Positions 57,137 to 64,000 of a stretch of DNA of 64,000 bases are shown piece by piece (position 1 is the stretch's first letter; every line of letters begins with the position of its first letter). A program made the position numbers and the translations under genes. The notes under the pieces are model-generated. The model did no database searches, was not told the DNA's origin, and saw only the letters and a list, made by a program, of their open reading frames with translations. Source of the stretch: Guadua angustifolia (lineage: Eukaryota > Streptophyta > Magnoliopsida > Poales > Poaceae); NCBI GenBank assembly GCA_036346375.1, contig CM070511.1, positions 4,402,001-4,466,000 on the forward strand. The letters run 5' to 3'.

Positions 57137-58369
57137 CACTACAACACGTCGGGCTTCCGATGGCGCCTATAAATGCCTTAAAAAGATTTTAGATGGCGTT
57201 AGGAAAAGTAATTGGCGGCGCTTAATTATCCACGGCGTTTATAAGTGCCGTGGAAGACTCTAACCCGGCGTTTATAAGTGCCGGTGTTCCCTCTATCATG
57301 GCACTTTATAAGTGCCGGGGTTTTATCTAGAATGACGCTTATAAGCGTCGGGGATCCCTCTATTCGTGACATTTAAAATCACAGGTGCACAATGACTTCC
57401 CAGGAGGTCACCCATCTTATTACTACTCTTGTACAAGCACGCTTAACTTCAGAGTTTTTATAAGATCTAGTACTTTAGTGGTGGTATGATCACATCTGAT
57501 ATATAATGCGTCCCTCCTCCCCTTAACCCCGTTAAACACCCGAACACCGATTTCAATTATTTCAAATTAGCAAACTATTGAGGTAATTAGCAAAATCATC
57601 ATACGATAAGATCTCCAATTATATTCTTCTGGGCACCAATTCTAGTTTGCAAATATGAAATCCGAGCATATTTCTTAAAATAGACATAACTTTTGACTCG
57701 TACCTCCAATCGGGGCGTTCTTTGGCTCATTGGAAAGATAACGAAAAGTAGCATCTGAAATTGATAAGTGTCACAAAATCAGATGGTCGAAAAATTTGAA
57801 TTTTCAAACAAAATATCAACGAAAATTGAATTTTCGGACAAAATTTGAAATTTTAGACAAAATATCATCGAAAATGAAATATTTGGACAGAAATTATTGC
57901 AAATGGAATATTAGTTTCAATTATTTTAAATATAATATTATTTAATTTCAATTCTTTCAAATTCTATTGTAGTATTCACGTTTATAAGCGTGGTAGAGTC
58001 TACCACGTAGCTTATAAACGCCGGGCGTTATAAGCGCCGTGGTAGACTCTAACCCGGCGTTTATAAATGCCGATATAAGGAAATTCGGCGTTTATAAAAG
58101 ATCATAACCGACGTTTATAAATGCCGGTATAGAGTGGAATTCCCCGGCGTTTATAAGCGCCGTGGAAGACTTTAACCCGGTGTTTATAAACGCTGGTATA
58201 GAGTGGAATTCCCTGGCATTTATAAGCGCCGTGGTAGACTCTAACCCAGCGTTTATAAACGCCGGGGAATTAAATGCTTCAATGATAAAAACGCTTTAGC
58301 CTTATTAGGGGCGTTTAGATTAAACGTCGGGTAAAATAAACGCCGGGAAATCCATGTTATCTTGTAGTG
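57137..58369. mobile_element. Small non-autonomous CACTA element, TSD ATT
   Basis: The left end CACTACAACA and right end ATCTTGTAGTG are inverted, with ATT duplications (57134-57136, 58370-58372). Subterminal arrays use a different motif from the large CACTA: the near-palindrome GGCGTTTATAAGCGCC, about ten times, at both ends. The middle (57400-57960) is AT-rich and non-coding. It must depend on a transposase from a different CACTA family. Confidence 0.9.
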
Positions 58370-58616
58370 ATTACTCAAAATATGAACAATGTAGTAGATT
58401 TCTCAAAGTATGAACAATGTAGGAACGAGAGAGAATTCTTTCTTTCTTTCTTGTTCATTCTTTCATGCATACAACCCTCTATTTATATGTAACATGAGAG
58501 ATTTGAACTAAATAAAGAGTTATAAGAATTGATGTTATATAGGTTTCATGGTAGAATGGTAATAGAATGGGAGTTTCTCATTCGTGGATGCATATGAGTT
58601 TCTCCCAAGGGGGTTA

Positions 58617-58776
58617 TGGACATCCATTAAAATAATATTTTGTAACACTCCCCCTTGAATGTCCATTAATTGTGAATATGTATGCCTCGTTAAAAATGGA
58701 CATCCATTAAAATAATATTTTGTAACATTCCCCCTTAGATGTCCATTAATTGTGAATATGTATGCCTCGTTAAAAA
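58617..58776. repeat. 80-bp tandem duplication
   Basis: TGGACATCCATTAAAATAAT... is repeated with period 80 (58617-58696, 58697-58776), nearly identical. The CTCCCCCTTGAATGTCCATT wording is typical of a widespread plant repeat. Confidence 0.9.
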
Positions 58777-58789
58777 CCTTTTTGGTACA

Positions 58790-61700
58790 TAAGTGGCTGA
58801 TAGGGAAGACTCCAGCTCTGGCTCCGATCTTTTTGGTACCAGCCTGAGCTCGGACGAGTAGTTCTTTGCTTATTGCGCTACTTGTCTTTTCGGTTGTTAT
58901 GTACTCTAACTTGCTTGATATGTCGTATTTCGATTTCCTTGTGTTCGCCTAGATTGGAACGATACATTTCATGACAATTTTATTTAACTTTGTACTCTTT
59001 CACATGTGGAGTTCGCACAAGCAAAATAACTTCGAAGGCTTTTTATCGGTCCGATGGTCCGGTATACATATATTTACACAAACCGGATCATCTTGATTTA
59101 TAGTTCTATTGTAGCTCACGGCGAAAGTTCTACACATAGAGGATGATCCGGTATGTTATCCTAACCACTATCGGATCATCGTCCTGTGAGTTGAATCGGC
59201 TCCCCTGCTGAGGCATTCCCAGCCCGAGAACGTACGGACACGTAGTGCTGAGTTGATTTTAGTGGTGTTAGCTCTTGTCGGATCTTCATATAAGGACGAG
59301 TTATCTGAATGTTGCGCCACTCATAGTTGTTCCTTTCGATGTAATCGATCGATCCGTATGAAATGTAGCATCCCATGCGAACGATGTGAACATTTAGGAC
59401 CGTGCGGGTGATTAATTACTTCCACACTAAATCTGTACCGTTCGACTCATTGAACGGTATAGCCATTTTACGTTGCACTCTTTCGCTTGTAGAGTTCGGG
59501 CACATAAGATAACTTCGAAGGCTTTTTGTTGGTCCGATGGTCCGGTATACATATATTTACACAGAGCGGATCATCCTGATTTGTAGTTCTATTGTAGCCC
59601 CGGTGAAAGATCTACGCATAGAGGATGATCCGTATGTTATCCTAACCACTACCGGATCGTCCTGTGAGTTGAATCGGCTCCCCGGCTGAGGAGAGCACCT
59701 AGCTAGATAACATGTGTAGAGCTTTGGTCTCCCGCCCAATCACTTACTGCTGAGATTTCTATGATCACAGAGAATAAGGCTGCTATGGGTTTTTAAGGTC
59801 CGAGGGTGGACCCTATTAGTGCGGCAGAGACAACTCTCGGAGACCCCCTAGCCCATGACCCATAACCTGCTCCTATGACATCACCACTTGCCGATCAGTC
59901 CGATGGTGACGAGAGTAGTCCATTTCAATATCATGACCTCCACGAGCATGCTGGCGACTCTATTGCAGAGCGTGAGGCTGATCCAGCTCCGGCTCCAATC
60001 TTTAGGCATTCCTAGCACGAGAATGTATGGACATGTAGTGCTGAGTTGATTTTAGTGGTGTTAGCTCTTGTTAGATCTTCTTGTAAGGACAAGTTATCTG
60101 AATGTTGCGCCACTCGTAGTTGTTCCTTTCGGTGTAATCGATCGATCCATGTGAAATGTAGCGTTCCCCGTGAACCATGTGAACATTTAGGACTATGCGG
60201 GTGATTAATTACTTTAACACTAAATCTGTACCGTTCGACTCATCGAACGATATGGCCATTTTACGTTGCACTCTTTCGCTTGTGGAGTTCGGGCATGCAA
60301 GATAACTTCGAAGGCTTTTTGTCGGTCCGATGGTCCGGTATACATATATTTACACATACCGGATCATCCTGATTTGTAGTTCTATTATAACCCACGGCGA
60401 AAGATCTACGCAAAGAGGATGATCCGGTATGTTATCCTAACCACTGCCGGATCATCCTGTGAGTTGAATCGGCTCCCCGGCTGAGGAGAGCACCTAGCTA
60501 GACAACATGTGTAGAGCTTTGGTCTCCCGGCCAATCACTTACTGCTATGATTTCTATGATCATAGAGAATAAGGCTACTATGGGTTTTTAGGGTCCGACG
60601 GTGGACCCTGTTAGTGTAGGCAGAGACAACTCCCGGAGACCCCCAAGCCCATGACCCCTAACCTACTCCTACAACATCTCCGCTTGCCCATCAGTCCGAT
60701 GGTGATGAGAGTAGACCATTTCAATTTCATGACCTCCACGAGCCTGCTGGAGACTTTGTTGCAGAGCGCGCGGTTGATCCAGCTCCGACTCCGATCTTTA
60801 GGCATTCCTAGCCAGAGAACGTACGGACACGTAGTGCTGAGTTGATTTTAGTGGTGTTAGCTCTTGTTGGATCTTCATATAAGGACGAGTTATCTGAATG
60901 TTGCGCCACTCGTAGTTATTCCTTTCGGTGTAATTCATCAATCCATGTGAAATGTAGCGTCCCCCGTGAACGATGTGAACATTTAGGACCGTGCGGATGA
61001 TTAATTACTTCAACACTAAATCTGTACCGTTCGACTCATCAAACGGTATGGCCATTTTACGATGCACTCTTTCACTTGTGGAGTTCGGGCACGCAAGATA
61101 ACTTCGAAAGCTTTTTGTCGGTCCGATGGTCCGGTATACATATATTTACACAGACCGGATCATCCTGATTTGTAGTTCTATTGTAGCCCACGGCGAAATA
61201 TCTACGCATAGAGGATGATCCGGTATGTTATCCTAACCAACACCGGATCGTCCTGTGAGTTGAATCGGCTCCCCGGCTGAGGAGAGCACCTAGCTAGACA
61301 ACATGTGTAGAGCTTTGGTCTCTCGGCCAATCATTTACTGCTGTGATTTCTATGATCACAGAGAATAAGGCTGCTATGGGTTGGACCCTGTTAGTGCGGC
61401 AGAGACAATTCCTAGAGACCCCAAAGCCCATGACCCATAACCTGCTCCTACGACATCACCGCTTGCCCATCAGTCCGATGGTGACGAGAGTAGATCATTT
61501 CAATATCATGACCTCCACGAGCTTGCCGGCGACTCTATTGTAGAACATGAGGCTGATCCTGCTCCGGCTCTGATCTTTAGGCATTCTCAGTCCGAGAACG
61601 TACGTACACGTAGTGCTGAGTTGATTTTAGTGGTGTTAGCTCTTGTCGGATCTTCATGTAAGGACGAGTTATCTGAATGTTGCACCACTCATAGTTGTTC

Positions 61701-62035
61701 CTTTCGGTGTAATTGATCAATCCATGTGAAATGTAGCGTCCCCCGTGAATGATGTGAACATTTAGGACCGTGCGGGTGATTAATTACTTCAACACTAAAT
61801 CTGTACCATTCGACTCATCGAACGATATGGCCATTTTACGTTGCACTCTTTCGCTTGTGGAGTTCGGGCACATAAGATAACTTGTGGAGTCCGATGGTCC
61901 GGTTTACATATATTTACATAGACCGCATCATCCTAACTTGTAGTTCTATTGTAGCTCACGGCGAAAGTTCTACGCATGGAGGATTATCCGGTATGTTATC
62001 CTAACCACAGCTGGATCATCCGGTAAGTCTAATCG
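58790..62035. repeat. Tandem array of about 0.79-kb units
   Basis: The marker GGTCCGATGGTCCGG starts at 59048, 59531, 60324 and 61120, with a variant near 61888. Intervals are 483, 793, 796 and 768, so the first unit lacks about 310 bases. Each unit contains the inverted pair CCGGATCATCC ... GGATGATCCGG and a partly readable ORF end (SDGDES, FQYHDLHE). Units differ by scattered substitutions, more than expected for a very recent array. Confidence 0.85.
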
Positions 62036-62086
62036 GCTCCCGGTGGTTCACAAATTCTCCCATTCTCTCCCTCCCCACAACCAACC

Positions 62087-62557
62087 ATGTCGTTGTCCTC
62101 GTCCTCATCCTCCATGGCAATCTCGGTAGAGACTGAGCCCGCCATTAAGCGGGCTCGACTCCGGTCGCCATCGCTCCCTTCATTTGCGTCCGTCAACTGG
62201 GACCCCTAATTACTGGGAGCACCTGAGGAGGAACTCCTGCTACCCCGGGTGGAGGAGGCCATCCGTGGAGGCAGTGGCGGCGGAGGCGGCAGCAACAACG
62301 GCGGCGGTTCCAGCAGTACCAGTAGCGGCAGCAGTGACGAGGAGGAGGAGGAGAAGCCAGAGGAGCCGGGCGACGAGGAGGAGGAGGAGGAGGGATCGAT
62401 GTGGGTGGGGAGCGATGACGACGGCTTTAGCGACGAGGATGCTGGTGACTACGACCCCATCCTCTACCGCTGGGACACCTCCTCCTCCTCCGGCTCCTCC
62501 TCCGCCAACATCTTGTTCTCGTCGGACGAAGACAACGATGACGATTTATGGATGTAG
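62087..62557 (+). pseudogene. Small acidic, Ser/Gly-rich ORF with one in-frame stop
   Basis: The ATG at 62087 follows a C/T-rich leader. It reads MSLSSSSSSMAISVETEPAI and a basic KRARLR, up to NWDP then TAA at 62207-62209. The same frame then continues for 115 codons: a Gly/Ser-rich spacer, Glu-rich runs (SSDEEEEEKPEEPGDEEEEE) and an acidic end (GDYDPILYRWD, SSDEDNDDDLWM), stop TAG at 62555-62557. In the +1 frame the piece just after the stop reads NYWEHLRR, so a local frame slip may be the cause. No domain is recognised. Acidic C-terminal type; could be a transposon accessory protein. Confidence 0.5.
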
Positions 62558-62849
62558 ATAGAGTAGTTTAGCTAGGTATCTAGTTGGCGCATAATTCCGA
62601 TGTACTACTGGCGCCCTTTTGTATGTACTGAACAGTGATTGAACATTTACATTTTGTGTGTTAGAATCAATAATCTATCTATTTTGAAAATGTTAATGTT
62701 ATCTGCATTGCATTGTTCCCATGGACAGGATCAATAATGCTTTTCACATTGTGTGTTAGAATCTGTAATGCTTCTTGTGTGTTAGAATCAGTAATGTTAT
62801 CTGCATTGCATTGTGTGTTAGAATCAGTAATCTGAATTAGTAATGGTTT

Positions 62850-63330
62850 TTGCCGAGATAATGGTCCAGTGTACACATATTTACAAGGACCGGATCATCC
62901 TTTGTTAGTAGTTTTGTTGCGGATGACGATAGAAGTTCTACTTAGAGAGGACGGTCCGGTATTTTATCTTAAACACCTGATGGATCATCCTGTCTATACA
63001 ATTCGAGGGTATGGACAAGTTATTTGATTGTTGTGCCACTCGTGGTTATTCCTTTCGGTGTGTAAGCGAACCATGTGTAAGCTAGCGACCCAAGCAAACA
63101 GTGTGAACCATTTTATTTTGCACTCTTTCCCATGTGGAGTTCGGGCAAGCAAGATAACTTCGAAGGCTTTTTGTCGAACTGATTATCCGGTGTACAAAAA
63201 TTTACACATACCGGATAATCCGGTATGTGTAGTTCTTTTGGATGACGGCAAAAGTTCGACGTATCGGATGATCCCTTTATTTTGCTGGTGTTGTCAAATA
63301 TAGCACAAGCGGATCATCCTGTCGATGTAC
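62850..63330. repeat. Diverged copy of the 0.79-kb repeat unit
   Basis: TAATGGTCCAGTGTACACATATTTACAAGGACCGGATCATCC and GAGTTCGGGCAAGCAAGATAACTTCGAAGGC (near 63136) are recognisable pieces of the array unit, beyond the acidic ORF. The intervening 62560-62850 has three imperfect copies of a GTGTGTTAGAATC(A/T) word. Confidence 0.7.
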
Positions 63331-63360
63331 TTTTGGGAGATGCCCGCCTAGTCTCTACTA

Positions 63361-64000
63361 ATGTCGCCTGAAGAAATCGTTGGGACCGCCTGTGGAAATC
63401 TTGTGCATCGCCTGTGGAAATCCCTAACTCCTAAAATCAATATGCGGGAGATCGAGTGCTCCCCCCGTCCAAAGCGGCAATGCCAAATTTCCCCCGTCGA
63501 CACTTCCACGCCGCCGCCATCGGTGACATCCCCTCGGGCTTAAACACCTCTGACAACCGTTCCGCTGCGCTCAGTGACCTCTCCGTGGGCTCGCGGCTCC
63601 GACTACCATCCGCCGCTCCTCCGACGACCGTTCCGTCGCGCTCCGTCTCCTCTCCGCGGGCTCATGCCTCCTAGGACCGTTCCGCCACGCCGTTGGTGGC
63701 CGCAGCCTGACCCTCGTCGACGTCGACGCCTCCACGTTGCCTCACTCGGTGACCTCTCCGCGGCCTCTTTCATGCGATGAACTTTCCGTCGCGCCGTCAA
63801 CTGCCAAAGCTTCATCCTCGTCGACGCGGATGCCTCACCGACGCCAAGCAAAGCCCAAGACCAAGGTAAAAATTCCCCTGCCGACACCGCCCCGCCACCT
63901 CGCTCGGCCTAGCAAGGCAAGTGCATTCGACCACCCTTATATCTTGTTGTCTTTCTGAAAAAAGTTTCGAAAGATATGTCTAAAGTAGATGGTGATTGAT
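63361..64000 (+). other. GC-rich Ser/Pro/Arg region, possible first exon running off the window
   Basis: An ATG at 63443 reads MREIECSPRPKRQCQISPVD and stops after 33 codons. Words such as GTGACCTCTCCG(C/T)GGGCTC and GACCGTTCCG(C/T) recur at irregular spacing in 63530-63770. No frame stays open or matches a family I know. The right end continues outside. Confidence 0.35.

Overview
The window is plant nuclear DNA, almost certainly from a grass. It is a transposon graveyard, with families typical of grasses: large CACTA elements, a 3-kb-LTR Tekay/Del-like element, a Tat-lineage Ty3/gypsy element, Ty1/copia, hAT-like, Helitron-like and fold-back elements. Two broken pieces of host genes are present. 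I see no intact ordinary host gene, no rRNA or tRNA gene and no CRISPR array.

Layout. Bases 1-9330 and 15981-25680 are two direct copies of one block: solo-LTR tail, flank, and the 5' part of a large CACTA element. The second copy belongs to a complete-length CACTA element (17455-30981, TSD TTT) with a TNP2-type transposase gene, a second gene combining a TNP1/Transposase_24-like region, DUF8039 and a Ulp1/C48 protease, and a small Ser-rich reading frame on the opposite strand. A 3.1-kb solo LTR (25311-28408) interrupts the second gene. Between the copies (9331-14487) lie two hAT-like elements (10437-11619 and 12065-13502) and several short tandem duplications, followed by a 2.3-kb solo LTR (14488-16797, TSD CCCTA).

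Bases 31.0-38.6 kb hold a sterol-isomerase (EBP) pseudogene fragment, a gypsy fragment fused to copia pol and its LTR, and the first exon of a copper-ATPase-like gene (HMA domain) directly behind that LTR. From 38654 to 53082 a Tekay-like LTR lies inside the 3' part of another CACTA element (right end at 53384). That LTR is itself split by a young Tat-lineage element (39122-50617, 648-bp LTRs, TSD CTAAC). The Tat element carries gag-pol on the minus strand and an intron-containing plant-mobile-domain gene on the plus strand with its own TATA box.

From 53.4 kb on come short degenerate repeats, a Helitron-like repeat array ending at 56725, a small non-autonomous CACTA element (57137-58369, TSD ATT), a tandem array of about 0.79-kb units (about 58.8-62.0 kb), a small acidic/Ser-rich ORF with one in-frame stop (62087-62557), and a GC-rich Ser/Pro region at the right edge.

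Two window-wide signals are not explained by the feature list. First, differences between the two CACTA copies sit mostly on CTG/CAG trinucleotides, which suggests methylation-linked basecalling or failed polishing rather than ordinary mutation. Second, the pentamer TCGGC/GCCGA is strongly over-represented on both strands of the Tat element. Family assignments come from reading motifs by eye; no database search was run.
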